Assembly: GCA_039193195.1 (NCBI GenBank)
Contig: JBCCWS010000002.1
Span: 124,001-188,000 of the forward strand
Source: Pseudomonadota bacterium
Lineage (GTDB): Bacteria > Pseudomonadota > Gammaproteobacteria > Steroidobacterales > JBCBZW01
Direction of reading: 5' to 3'
Length of the DNA: 64,000 nucleotides
This document shows, one piece after another, positions 51,045-60,340 of the stretch. Position 1 is the first letter of the stretch. Each line of letters opens with the position of its first letter. A program made the translations under genes and the position numbers. Under the pieces are notes generated by a model. That model searched no databases. It was not told the DNA's origin and was given only the letters and a program-made list of their open reading frames with translations.

Positions 51045-52961
51045 ATGTTCGACGACGAAGGACAGTACGAGAAACACGTGAGCGAAGCCCAACTCATCGA
51101 CAATCGTCTGCGCGCGCCCGCAATCAACTACCTCGATGGTCAGCGCCTGGCGCGCGGCCTGCGCGCGGGGATTGCTCGAGTGATGGCAGACAAGGACGCA
51201 TTGAACAAGATCAACGTGTTCCCGGTGGCCGATGGCGATACGGGCACTAACATCGCCTCCACCTTAGGCACAGTGCTAGTGCGCCTTGACGAGTCGGAGC
51301 AGCACGCCGGACGCCTCCTGGCAGGTGTCGCGGACGCTGCCCTCGACGGCGCGCGAGGCAACTCCGGAGCCATCCTCGCCCAGTTCTTCCAAGGGCTCTC
51401 CGACCACACGGCCGATCTCCCGCGCCTCGACGCGACGCAGTTCGCGGCCGCCGTGAAGCGCGGAGCGCGCTACGCGCGAGAAGCCTTATCTCAACCGCGT
51501 GAAGGCACCATCCTCTCCGTGCTCACCGAGTACGCGAAAGCCCTCTCGCAGCAGCGCCAACCCAAGACCGGCGCCACGGATATGCGAGTCGTCCTCCAGC
51601 ACGGCCTCGCCGCCGCACGCCGCGCCCTTGCCAACACCCCGAAGCAACTCGAAGTGCTGCGCAAATCCGGCGTGGTGGATGCAGGTGCAAAGGGCTTTGT
51701 CGACTTGCTCGAAGGAGTTGACGACTACCTGCGTAGTGGATCCCTGCGCGAACAGACGCACGTGGCTGATCTCGCCGAGGCAGATGCCTTCGCAGCCGAA
51801 CTGGAAAGCTATGAGGAATCTGAGTTTCGCTACTGCACCGAATGCCTGATCACCGGCGATGACATCGATCGCCGCAAATTGCGCGAGCAAACGGCTGCGA
51901 TAGGCGACAGCGTGGTGATCGCAGGCAGCCGCCGCAAGGTGAGGCTGCACATCCACACGGACCATCCGGATCAGGTGTTCGAGCTCGCGGCGCACCAAGG
52001 GCTGGTGAGCGGCCAAAAGGCCGACGACATGCATACGCAAGCCGGTCTCGTCCATCGCAAATCCGCCCAAAAGGTAGCGGTGCTGATGGACAGCGCCGGC
52101 GATGTGCCTGAGGACCTGATCGAAGAGCACAACATCCACCTGGTATCGCTGCGCGTTCACTTCGGCGAGACCAACTTCCTGGATAAGGTCACGCTGACCC
52201 CGGAGGAGTTGTTCGAGCGGATGAAGACGGATCCCCAACACCCGTCCACATCGCAACCGAGCCCGGCGGATCTACGGCGGCAGTTCGACTTCCTTGCCTC
52301 GCACTACGAGTCCGTGCTCTCGGTCAACGTCACTTCGAAGGCGAGCGGCACCTGGCAGGCAGCCGCCAGCGCAGCCCAAAGGGCGACCACGCCAGAGAAG
52401 CTCCACGTTCTGGACACGGGTAACGCCACCCTCGGCCAGGGCCTCGTTGCGGTCTATGCCGCCGAGTGTTCGAAGGCCGGCTACGACCTCGAGACCACCT
52501 TGACCCTTTGCGATGCAATCGGCAAGCGAACCAAGGCCTACGCCTACGTGCGCGACCTGCGCTACGCCGTGCGCGGCGGACGCGTCCCGGCGGGTGTCAA
52601 AGCCGTTGCGGATATGCTGCGCCTAACACCTATCTTGGGAAACCGCAGCGACGGGCGTATCACGGCAGTCGGCGTGCTCGCTGGCCGCACGAGACTTCCC
52701 GAAAGATTGACTCGATTCCTCACTGCTCGCCACGCGAGCGACTCTCGCCTGCGTATCTTCGTCGGCCACGGAGACGCGCTAGCGGACTGCGAAGAGCTAG
52801 CTCAGCGCCTGCGCGCTGCCTACCCCTCGCATGAGAGCTGCCACCAGACGGAGGTGGGCACCGCCCTCGGCGTGCACGGTGGCCCCGGACTGGTCGTGGT
52901 GGGGCTCCAACACTACTTACCGCCGGCGGAACTCGCGGTGCAGCTCGGGCTCGAAGTCTGA
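51045..52961 (+). CDS. Fused DhaL (FakA-like) and DegV (FakB-like) fatty acid kinase
   Basis: A 638-residue single-chain protein. Residues about 35-215 form a DhaL/DAK2 domain with the Mg-ATP motif NVFPVADGDTGTN (57-69) and ALDGARGNSGAILAQF. Residues about 255-335 match the C-terminal FakA domain (YCTECLITG, GDSVVIAG, LHIHTDHPDQV). Residues about 345-635 are a DegV domain (VAVLMDSAGDVPEDL, HPSTSQPSP, VRGGRVPAG). In Staphylococcus, FakA phosphorylates a fatty acid held by the separate FakB; here both functions appear joined. It sits 6 bases after gspB. Confidence 0.88.
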   Translation: MFDDEGQYEKHVSEAQLIDNRLRAPAINYLDGQRLARGLRAGIARVMADKDALNKINVFPVADGDTGTNIASTLGTVLVRLDESEQHAGRLLAGVADAALDGARGNSGAILAQFFQGLSDHTADLPRLDATQFAAAVKRGARYAREALSQPREGTILSVLTEYAKALSQQRQPKTGATDMRVVLQHGLAAARRALANTPKQLEVLRKSGVVDAGAKGFVDLLEGVDDYLRSGSLREQTHVADLAEADAFAAELESYEESEFRYCTECLITGDDIDRRKLREQTAAIGDSVVIAGSRRKVRLHIHTDHPDQVFELAAHQGLVSGQKADDMHTQAGLVHRKSAQKVAVLMDSAGDVPEDLIEEHNIHLVSLRVHFGETNFLDKVTLTPEELFERMKTDPQHPSTSQPSPADLRRQFDFLASHYESVLSVNVTSKASGTWQAAASAAQRATTPEKLHVLDTGNATLGQGLVAVYAAECSKAGYDLETTLTLCDAIGKRTKAYAYVRDLRYAVRGGRVPAGVKAVADMLRLTPILGNRSDGRITAVGVLAGRTRLPERLTRFLTARHASDSRLRIFVGHGDALADCEELAQRLRAAYPSHESCHQTEVGTALGVHGGPGLVVVGLQHYLPPAELAVQLGLEV

Positions 52962-52992
52962 GAGGTATCCTACGGGAGGTCGCCAGCTGCCC

Positions 52993-54444
52993 ATGTGTCC
53001 ACCTTCGCTAGGCGACTTGAGAGTCCTCCGGCGGCTCGCGCTATTGGTTTGTGCGCCGCTGAGCTTCGGCGCGAGCGCCGACGAGCGCCTTCACCGCTAC
53101 GAGGTTCAGGTCGACGCTGACCTCCAACGCATCTCCGTGCACGCCTGCCTCGACGCAGGTACGCGCGAGCGCGAACTCGGCACGGGCAGCAGCCGTGCGA
53201 GCAGCTTCCTCATCGAATCATCGCTCTCGGACAATCTGCGTCGGCGAGGCAACGGGCGGCTGAGCCTGAGTGGGGATGGCGGTGGACGTTGCTTCGACTA
53301 TGCAGTTTCGCTGCAGCGCGCACTCGGCGCCAACGACTCGCGATTGGTCAGTCGCTACGAGTCAGATCTCGTCACACGCTCAACCCTATGGCTATGGCGC
53401 CCGCTCACTTCACGAGAGAATGAGGACATCGAGCTGCGCTTCGCCTTACCCCCCGGACTCAACGTCTCTGTGCCGTGGCAGCGCGTGAACGATGCGCCAA
53501 GGCACACCTACCGCGTCGGTAAGACCTCACGCTATTGGCCAGCGCGTACCGCATTCGGTCGCTTCGACACGCGGACCCTGCGCGTCGCCGGCGCGCGACT
53601 GCACCTGGCCTCCCTAGCCGGTACTCGAGCACGGGAGATGACGCAGTGGTTGAAGGAGGCCGCCGGCGCAGTCACCGAACTCTACGGGCGCTTTCCGGTG
53701 CCAGATGTTCAGGTACTCGTCATTCCCTACGGCCGAGGGAATGAGGCCGTCCCGTGGGCGCAAATCGTGCGCGGCGGCGGCAGCGCGGCGCTGTTTTTCG
53801 TCGACCCTTCCCGCCCACTGCGGGAGTTCCGCGAAGACTGGACGGCGACTCACGAGTTCAGTCATCTGCTGCTGCCCTACCTCAACCGCGACGACGCCTG
53901 GCTATCGGAAGGACTTGCTAGCTACTACCAAGAGGTATTGCGTGCGCGCGCCGGATTGCTCGACGAACGCCGCGCCTGGGAGCGCATCGAGGCAGGCTTC
54001 GATCGCGGCCGCGCCCAGAGGAAATTCTCCTCACTCGCCTACCTTTCGAGCGAGATGGGCCGTGAGCGGGCCCACCGCCACGTGTACTGGAGCGGCGCCG
54101 CGTTCTGGTTGGAGATAGATGTGATCCTGCGCCGGCAAGGCCAATCGCTCGACGAGGTACTCGCCGCCCTGGGGGATTGCTGCCTGCCAGCAGCGCAAAT
54201 GTGGACCGGCGAACAGCTGCTTCGAGAGCTCGACCATCTGAGCCACTCCAGGCACTTCACGCGCACCGGCGAGCGCTACGCGAGTCAACGGGGATTTCCC
54301 CCTATGCAGACCCTGTTCGCGGAGCTTGGGGTGCAGGTCTCCGGTGCAGACTCCGTGCGCCTCGACAATGGCGCGCCGGATGCACGAGTCCGCCAGGCCA
54401 TCATGGCGGCATCCACCGTGAGCGCACCCTCATCAGGCAACTGA
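52993..54444 (+). CDS. Secreted gluzincin-type metallopeptidase (M61/M1-like)
   Basis: A 483-residue exported protein. Signal peptide 1-28 (ALLVCAPLSFGASA). An N-terminal beta region (about 30-220) is followed by a catalytic domain with TATHEFSHLLLPYLNRDDAWLSEGLASYYQ near residue 290: HEFSH gives the zinc His pair and the later Glu in SEGLAS the third ligand, as in M1 and M61 peptidases. The M61 (glycyl aminopeptidase) group usually adds a PDZ domain, which is absent here. ATG 52993; GGGAGGT lies 12 bases upstream. The gene starts 31 bases after the fatty acid kinase gene. Confidence 0.83.
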   Translation: MCPPSLGDLRVLRRLALLVCAPLSFGASADERLHRYEVQVDADLQRISVHACLDAGTRERELGTGSSRASSFLIESSLSDNLRRRGNGRLSLSGDGGGRCFDYAVSLQRALGANDSRLVSRYESDLVTRSTLWLWRPLTSRENEDIELRFALPPGLNVSVPWQRVNDAPRHTYRVGKTSRYWPARTAFGRFDTRTLRVAGARLHLASLAGTRAREMTQWLKEAAGAVTELYGRFPVPDVQVLVIPYGRGNEAVPWAQIVRGGGSAALFFVDPSRPLREFREDWTATHEFSHLLLPYLNRDDAWLSEGLASYYQEVLRARAGLLDERRAWERIEAGFDRGRAQRKFSSLAYLSSEMGRERAHRHVYWSGAAFWLEIDVILRRQGQSLDEVLAALGDCCLPAAQMWTGEQLLRELDHLSHSRHFTRTGERYASQRGFPPMQTLFAELGVQVSGADSVRLDNGAPDARVRQAIMAASTVSAPSSGN

Positions 54445-54646
54445 CGCGCGCAATTCCGCTAGCCACGCCCAAGCCACACCCTGTCAATCGTTGCCGCGAG
54501 GATGCTTCGCGCGATCGTCTTTTCGCTGCAGAGGGAACAGTCCGCTCTTCGGGTAAGCCCGCGCCGCGGGTCGATCGGGCCTTATGGTAGACAGTGCCAG
54601 CCCTGGGGCGTCATCCTCTGCTGCAGTCCAGCTCGAGGAATTCCCC

Positions 54647-55108
54647 ATGGCCATTCAGATCACCGTGAACGGCGAGCCGCGCACGCTCGACGTCGACCCG
54701 CAAATGCCCCTCCTGTGGGCCATCCGCGATCACCTGCGCTTGACCGGCACGAAATTCGGCTGCGGCATCGCCCAGTGCGGCGCCTGCACCGTGCACGTAA
54801 ACGGGCAGGCGCGCCGCGCCTGCGTCACGCCCGTAGGCACTGTCGCCGATCAGGCCGTCACCACTATCGAGGGCCTGCAAGGCGACGAGGCCGTCGCCGT
54901 GCAAGCGGCGTGGCAAGCGCTGGACACACCGCAGTGCGGCTACTGCCAGTCCGGTCAGGTGATGTCGGCAGTGGCGCTGTTGAAACGACAGCCGAAGCCC
55001 ACCGCGCAGGACATCGATGCCGCCATGAGCGGCAACGTGTGCCGATGCGCCACCTACGTACGCATCCGCGAGGCCATTCACCTCGCCGCCGACAGGTTGG
55101 AGGGCTGA
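54647..55108 (+). CDS. iorA: Isoquinoline 1-oxidoreductase-like small subunit, [2Fe-2S]
   Basis: A 153-residue iron-sulfur subunit of a xanthine dehydrogenase-family molybdenum enzyme. The plant-type [2Fe-2S] motif (GTKFGCGIAQCGACTVHVNG) is followed by the second cluster motif CGYCQSGQ...CRCATYVRI. It passes electrons from the Mo cofactor in the large subunit, encoded 3 bases downstream. The substrate is not known: IorAB-like pairs act on heterocycles or aldehydes. ATG 54647 is chosen by family start. Confidence 0.93.
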   Translation: MAIQITVNGEPRTLDVDPQMPLLWAIRDHLRLTGTKFGCGIAQCGACTVHVNGQARRACVTPVGTVADQAVTTIEGLQGDEAVAVQAAWQALDTPQCGYCQSGQVMSAVALLKRQPKPTAQDIDAAMSGNVCRCATYVRIREAIHLAADRLEG

Positions 55109-55111
55109 GTC

Positions 55112-57295
55112 ATGTCATCGATCGCACCTCCCACCGACCCGTCGCGACGGCAGTTCATCACCGGCGCCAGCACGCTGGTGGTGGGCGCCAGCCTGCCCCT
55201 GGCCCCGAGACTGCAGGCCGCCACGGGCACGAGCGCTGAGGCGAGCACCTTCGTACCCAACGCTTTCGTTCGTATCAATGAGGACAGTACGGTCACAGTG
55301 GTCGTCAAGCACATTGAATTCGGTCAAGGCCCCTGGACCGGCCTCGCCACCATGGTGGCCGAAGAGCTTGACGCGGATTGGTCTCAGATCCGCGCCGAAC
55401 ACGCCCCGGCCAACGCAGCGCTCTACGCCAACGCCGCCTTCGGCGTGCAGGGCACGGGCGGCTCGACCGCCATCGCCTCCTCCTATCTGCCCATGCGCCA
55501 GGCTGGAGCCGCCGCGCGGGCGATGCTGGTCAGCGCCGCCGCGCGGGCCTGGGGCGTATCCGCCGCACAGATCACCGTCAGCAGCGGCATCATCACGCAC
55601 GAGGCTAGCGGCAAGCAGGGCACCTTTGGCGAGTTTGCTCGCCTCGCAGCAACGGAGGAGATACCCGCCGAACCCGCCCTGAAGTCGCCAGATCAGTTCA
55701 CCCTGATTGGACGGGACACGCGCAAGCTCGATACACCGGCGAAGACCACCGGCGTAGCGACCTTCACGCTGGATGTGTACCGCCCCGGCATGCTTACGGT
55801 TCTCGTGGCACATCCGCCGCGGCTCGGCGCCAAGGTCGCCGGCGTGGACGATAGCGCTGCCCGCGCCGTCCCCGGCGTGGTAGACGTTCGGCGGATCAGT
55901 GCCGGCGTCGCCGTGTACGGCCAAGACACCTTCTCCGCCTTACAGGGCCGTAAGGCTCTGAAGATCACCTGGGACGACACCGGCTCGGAGAAGCGTTCAT
56001 CGGCACAGTTGGAGCAAGACTGGCTCGCCACCGTGCGCAAAGGTCCGGGAACACTCGCTGGCAGCCACGGTGATATCGAGGCCGGTTTCGGCGCCGGCAC
56101 CAAGACCTTCGAGGCCGAGTACGTCTTCCCCTACTTGGCGCACGCGCCGATGGAGCCGCTCGACGGCGTAATGGAACTCGGCGAAGACGGCAACCTCGAC
56201 GTGTGGATGGGGAGCCAACTGCAGACCGTCGACCAAGGGACGATCGCCGCCGTGTCCGGCATGGAGCCCTCGAAGATACGCATCCACACCATGCTTGCCG
56301 GAGGCAGCTTCGGCCGTCGCGCCCAACCCACTTCGCACTTCGCTGCAGAGCTAACCGAGGCGTGGAAGGCGCACGGCGGCGAGGCGCCAATCAAACTTGT
56401 GTACTCGCGCGAGGACGATATCCAAGGAGGCTGGTACCGCCCTCTCACGGTTCATCGCCTGCGCGGAGCCCTCGATGACGAGGGCAATATCGTCGCTTGG
56501 GATCAAACCATCGCTAGCCAGTCGATCCTCCTCGGCTCGCCCTTCGAGGGCCTGATCCAGAACGGCGTCGACACCACCATGGTAGAGGGTGCGCGGGAGC
56601 TGCCGTACGCCCTATCCAACATGCGGGTCACGGCGTATATCACCGAAAGCCCAGTCACTACCTTATGGTGGCGTTCGGTCGGTCATACGCATACGGGCTA
56701 CGCGGTGGAGACCTTCCTAGACGAGCTACTAGAGGCGGGCGGCCAGGACCCAGTCGCAGGTCGACTTGCCATGATGAGCGACAAGTCGCCCCGACTTGCA
56801 GGAACGCTAAAGCGCGTCGCGCAGATGGCTCAGTGGGGGCGTGAGGCCGAAGCAGGTCATGCCTTCGGTGTCGCCTCCGTGGAGTCCTTCGGCAGCTTCG
56901 TCAGCCAGATCGTCGACGTCTCACTCGGCGCCGACGGCATGCCGAAGGTGCACAAGGTCTGGTGCGCTGTGGACTGCGGCGTGGCGGTCAATCCAAACGT
57001 CGTGACCGCCCAGATGGAAGGGGGCATTGGCTACGGACTCGGCGCCATCTTGCACAACGCTCTGGAGCTTGGCCCTGGGGGCACCGTGCAGCAGTCCAAC
57101 TTCCACGACTACCCGTCCTTGCGCCTGAACGAAATGCCCGAGGTGGAGGTGGCTGTGATGGCCTCGCGCGAGGCGCCCACCGGCGTGGGTGAGCCCGGCG
57201 TCCCGCCGATCGGGCCTGCCCTCGCCAATGCCGTGCGCAAGCTAACGGGGGCGACGCCTCGCTTGCTGCCGATGCGCCGTAGCTTGAACGCTTGA
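55112..57295 (+). CDS. iorB: Molybdopterin-binding large subunit of an IorB-type oxidoreductase
   Basis: A 727-residue periplasmic molybdenum hydroxylase large subunit. A twin-arginine signal (SRRQFITGASTL) leads the protein, so the folded complex is exported. Cofactor-binding segments seen: GQGPWTGLATMVAEEL near residue 72, GVQGTGGSTAIASSY, GGSFGRRAQP near residue 396, and TGVGEPGVPPIGPALANAV near the C-terminus with the catalytic Glu. No XdhC-like chaperone or cytochrome gene is adjacent. A stable hairpin follows. Confidence 0.92.
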   Translation: MSSIAPPTDPSRRQFITGASTLVVGASLPLAPRLQAATGTSAEASTFVPNAFVRINEDSTVTVVVKHIEFGQGPWTGLATMVAEELDADWSQIRAEHAPANAALYANAAFGVQGTGGSTAIASSYLPMRQAGAAARAMLVSAAARAWGVSAAQITVSSGIITHEASGKQGTFGEFARLAATEEIPAEPALKSPDQFTLIGRDTRKLDTPAKTTGVATFTLDVYRPGMLTVLVAHPPRLGAKVAGVDDSAARAVPGVVDVRRISAGVAVYGQDTFSALQGRKALKITWDDTGSEKRSSAQLEQDWLATVRKGPGTLAGSHGDIEAGFGAGTKTFEAEYVFPYLAHAPMEPLDGVMELGEDGNLDVWMGSQLQTVDQGTIAAVSGMEPSKIRIHTMLAGGSFGRRAQPTSHFAAELTEAWKAHGGEAPIKLVYSREDDIQGGWYRPLTVHRLRGALDDEGNIVAWDQTIASQSILLGSPFEGLIQNGVDTTMVEGARELPYALSNMRVTAYITESPVTTLWWRSVGHTHTGYAVETFLDELLEAGGQDPVAGRLAMMSDKSPRLAGTLKRVAQMAQWGREAEAGHAFGVASVESFGSFVSQIVDVSLGADGMPKVHKVWCAVDCGVAVNPNVVTAQMEGGIGYGLGAILHNALELGPGGTVQQSNFHDYPSLRLNEMPEVEVAVMASREAPTGVGEPGVPPIGPALANAVRKLTGATPRLLPMRRSLNA

Positions 57296-57314
57296 CCACC
57301 GTAGTGTGCTAGCC

Positions 57315-57337
57315 GGGCCCGCGCGCGACGCGGGCCC
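57315..57337. terminator. Hairpin between convergent iorB and ABC permease genes
   Basis: GGGCCCGCG (57315-57323) and CGCGGGCCC (57329-57337) form a perfect 9-bp stem with a 5-base loop between two converging stop codons (57295 and 57345). There is only a CCTCCCCTT tract after it, so it may be a weak bidirectional terminator. Confidence 0.55.
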
Positions 57338-57344
57338 CCTCCCC

Positions 57345-58118
57345 TTAGGAGCGCATTCCCGTGCCCTGGCGCATTAGGTGTATCGCGAACGCGTAGAGCA
57401 CTAAGGCGAAGGCGATGATGATCGTAAAAGCGGTGGTGATGCTCACGTCAGACTCCCCCAGGATGCCGTAGCGAAAAGCATTCACCATGTAGAGCACAGG
57501 ATTCACTCGCGAGATCTCCTGCCAGGGTGAAGGCAGTAGGTCCACCGAGTAGAACACTCCGCCTAAGTACGTCAGGGGCGCCAGCACGAAGGTCGGAATG
57601 ATCGAGATGCCTTCGAAGTCTTTGGCGAAGATGGCGTTGATGAACCCGCCGAGGGAAAAGACGACGGCCGTGAGCAGTACCACGGCAATGGTGACGGGCA
57701 AGTTGACCACGCTCAAGTTGGTAAACAGCAGGGCAATTACGGTCACGAGGGCCCCCACGAGCAGCCCGCGCAGCACGCCCCCGCTGACATGGCCCAAGAT
57801 GATCAACCAATTCGGCATGGGCGAGACCAGCATCTCCTCCACGTGCTTGCCGAACTTCGCCCCGAAAAACGATGAGACCACGTTACCGAAGGAGTTGTTG
57901 ATCACGGACATCATGATCAAACCAGGCGCGATGTACTGCATGTAGTCGAAGCCGGCCATAGGGCCGATGCGCTCGCCGATCAGCGTGCCGAAGATGATGA
58001 AGTACATGCTTACGGTGATCACGGGCGGCACGATCGTCTGCACCCAGATGCGCATGATGCGCGAGTACTCCTTACGCACGATCGTCATGAAGCCGACCGT
58101 GTTGGTCGCTACGCTCAC
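57345..58118 (-). CDS. ABC-2 type permease (YadH-like)
   Basis: A 257-residue membrane protein with six helices, the same length as E. coli YadH (256). Seen: TIVRKEYSRIMRIWVQTIVPPVITVSMYFIIFGTLIGERIG, PGLIMMSVINNSFGNVVSSFFGAKFGKHVEEMLVSPMPNW and LAPLTYLGGVFYSVDLLPSPWQEISRVNPVLYMVNAFRYG, all YadH/ABC-2 hallmarks. The start overlaps the ATPase gene's stop by 4 bases (ATGA-type), so the two subunits are co-produced. The substrate is unknown. Confidence 0.92.
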   Translation of the reverse strand: MSVATNTVGFMTIVRKEYSRIMRIWVQTIVPPVITVSMYFIIFGTLIGERIGPMAGFDYMQYIAPGLIMMSVINNSFGNVVSSFFGAKFGKHVEEMLVSPMPNWLIILGHVSGGVLRGLLVGALVTVIALLFTNLSVVNLPVTIAVVLLTAVVFSLGGFINAIFAKDFEGISIIPTFVLAPLTYLGGVFYSVDLLPSPWQEISRVNPVLYMVNAFRYGILGESDVSITTAFTIIIAFALVLYAFAIHLMRQGTGMRS

Positions 58119-59101
58119 CGGCTTCCCTCCGCGGCTACCGTCCCCGCTGTCCCTGCTGCCTCCTTGGCCTGCTGACGGTCACGGTCCTCTACGAGGCGCA
58201 CGAACAGCTCCTCTAGGCGATTCGCCTTGTTGCGCATGGTCGGCACGCGGATGCCTGCGCCCGTAAGTGCCTGGAAGATGTCGTTCAGCCATTTGCCTTG
58301 CTCTTGGAACACGTCGATCTCGATGGAACACTCATCCACGAGGCGGGTTTCGAAATCGCCGAGCGCCGCACGCGCCGCCTCGGCCTGGGGGGCAGCCAGA
58401 TCGAGGACGAAGGTCTCTACGTGCAGCTTGCGCAGCAGGCTGCTCATCGCATCGCGCTCGATGATCTGCCCGTCATCGATGATGGCAATGTTGCGGCAGA
58501 GCGTCTCCGCCTCTTCCAGGTAGTGTGTGGTGAGAATAATGGTGGTCCCCTCTGCGTTGATTTTGCGCAGAAAGTCCCACATCGATCGGCGAATCTCGAT
58601 ATCGACCCCCGCCGTCGGCTCGTCGAGGATCAGCAGGCGCGGCGTGTGCACCAGGGCGCGGGCGATCATCAGGCGACGCTTCATACCGCCGGATAGGTCG
58701 CGCGCACGGTCGTTGCGCTTATCCCACAGCTTTAACTCGCGCAGGAAGTACTCGGCGCGCTCCGCCGCCTGAGGGCGAGGAATGCCGTAGTAGCCGGCCT
58801 GGTTGACCACGATGTTCTGCACTCGGTCGAACAGGTTGAAGTTGATCTCTTGGGGGACCAGCCCGATTTGGGCCTTGGCCAGCTCGAGTTCCCGATCGAT
58901 GTCGTGGCCGAAGACGCTGACTGAACCCGCTGTCTTGGAGACCAGGGACGTGATGATGCCAATCATAGTGGTCTTACCGGCACCGTTCGGGCCGAGTAAG
59001 GCAAAGAAATCGCCCTCATCCACATCCAGATCGAGGCCGCGAAGCGCCTGTAGGCCCGTGGCGTAGGTCTTGGTTAAGCCGGAGATCGACAGTGCTTTCA
59101 T
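58115..59101 (-). CDS. ABC transporter ATPase (YadG-like)
   Basis: A 328-residue ATP-binding subunit. Walker A GPNGAGKTT near residue 37, signature LSGGMKRR near residue 135, Walker B LLILDEPTAGVD near residue 153, and H-loop LTTHYLEEAETLC. E. coli YadG is 308 residues; the extra 20 are a charged C-terminal tail (RDRQQAKEAAGT). Start ATG 59101 (MKALSISGLTKTY) is preferred over an upstream in-frame GTG. Pair partner is the permease 57345-58118. Divergent from nudC with 273 bases between starts. Confidence 0.93.
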   Translation of the reverse strand: MKALSISGLTKTYATGLQALRGLDLDVDEGDFFALLGPNGAGKTTMIGIITSLVSKTAGSVSVFGHDIDRELELAKAQIGLVPQEINFNLFDRVQNIVVNQAGYYGIPRPQAAERAEYFLRELKLWDKRNDRARDLSGGMKRRLMIARALVHTPRLLILDEPTAGVDIEIRRSMWDFLRKINAEGTTIILTTHYLEEAETLCRNIAIIDDGQIIERDAMSSLLRKLHVETFVLDLAAPQAEAARAALGDFETRLVDECSIEIDVFQEQGKWLNDIFQALTGAGIRVPTMRNKANRLEELFVRLVEDRDRQQAKEAAGTAGTVAAEGSR

Positions 59102-59374
59102 AGCCGTCCAATAGTGGTGCGCCATCACGCTGGCGCTCGCGCGGTGGGCGCACGATGCATCGCTGAAGGGTGGCGGCGTCGGGAATTGGGAGGCGCTCAG
59201 GGCCGACGGAAGCGGATTTTGGGCTGGTCCACCGGGTCTGAGGCCACTGCGTTATCATATCACGCGTCCCCTGGCCCCCTTTTTTGAGCGGTGGGCAGCA
59301 CCCGCCCGCAGCTGTCAGGGCCGGTACTGGCGCAACCCAGTTCCACGCCGGCAGTGTTCGAACCAGACCCGAAG

Positions 59375-60337
59375 ATGTCAGACGCTTTCCCAGCCAACGT
59401 GTTTGCCGGCGGACACCCGCAACGCGCCGTACACCGACGCAAGGACGACGGCTGGTTGCGCAGCGAGCGCACTGTTCGTGACGCCCTGTTCGTGCCCGTC
59501 TGCGACGATCACACGCTCATCGAAACCGAGCCGAACCCTAGGGCTCGGCTCCTGCGCTACGCCGAGATCACCACCCTCGAGCTGCAACATCAGGATCGGA
59601 TATTCCTCGGCGTGCACCGCTCTGAGCACTACTTCGCCCTGGATTGCCCAAGCCACCTCGCCCAGTCCCTGTGCGAACTCGGCCGCCTAGAGTCCCTGCG
59701 TCGCCACGCCACCTTGGTCGCCCGTGAGGATGCGGGCCTGCTCGCCTACGCTCGCGCCATGGTCCTTTGGCATCGAACCCATCGCTTTTGCCCCCGCTGC
59801 GGCGCCCCCACGGAGAGTGCCGAGGGTGGCCATATGCGCCAGTGCACGAATCCCCCTTGTGGCGCCCGCCAGTTCCCACGCCTAGACCCCGCGGTGATCG
59901 TCCTTGTCAGCCGCGGCGAGCGCTGTCTTCTGGGGCGCCAGCCAAGCTGGCCGCCGGGTCGCTACTCGACGGTCGCCGGCTTTGTAGAGCCCGGCGAGGG
60001 CCTGGAGGACGCGGTGCGCCGCGAAGTGGCGGAAGAGACGAACATCCAGGTCACCAACGTGCGTTACCACTCATCCCAACCCTGGCCCTTCCCGTCCTCG
60101 CTCATGGTCGGCTTCACCGCTGAGGCAACTAACACAGAAATTCGCCTCAACGATAAAGAGCTGGAAGACGCGCGCTGGTTCGATCGCCAGCAACTGCTGC
60201 AGCAGATGACCGCCATTCGCGCTGGGCGAACGATGGAGCTTTCGATCGCCTTTCGCCTCATCGCACACTGGTACGACCAGGGGCAGCCAGGGCGCCTGGT
60301 CGGTGAGCTCGAACGCGCCCTCGGCGGGGCCGGCTGA
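59375..60337 (+). CDS. nudC: NADH pyrophosphatase / NAD(+) diphosphatase
   Basis: A 320-residue Nudix enzyme that cleaves NADH to NMNH and AMP and can remove NAD caps from RNA. Seen: zinc ribbon FCPRCGAPTE...CTNPPCGARQFPRLDPAVIVLV, Nudix box GEGLEDAVRREVAEETNI near residue 207, and the NudC-specific SQPWPFPSSLM. The frame is open to 59291, but ATG 59375 starts at the family's NVFAGGHPQRA. TATCAT at 59253-59258 may be part of its promoter. NRDE gene follows after 3 bases. Confidence 0.94.
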   Translation: MSDAFPANVFAGGHPQRAVHRRKDDGWLRSERTVRDALFVPVCDDHTLIETEPNPRARLLRYAEITTLELQHQDRIFLGVHRSEHYFALDCPSHLAQSLCELGRLESLRRHATLVAREDAGLLAYARAMVLWHRTHRFCPRCGAPTESAEGGHMRQCTNPPCGARQFPRLDPAVIVLVSRGERCLLGRQPSWPPGRYSTVAGFVEPGEGLEDAVRREVAEETNIQVTNVRYHSSQPWPFPSSLMVGFTAEATNTEIRLNDKELEDARWFDRQQLLQQMTAIRAGRTMELSIAFRLIAHWYDQGQPGRLVGELERALGGAG

Positions 60338-60340
60338 TCC

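Noticed and set aside
51486-52256. A 256-codon minus-strand frame opposite the fatty acid kinase
   Set aside because: Antisense to the well-supported DhaL/FakA/DegV domains.
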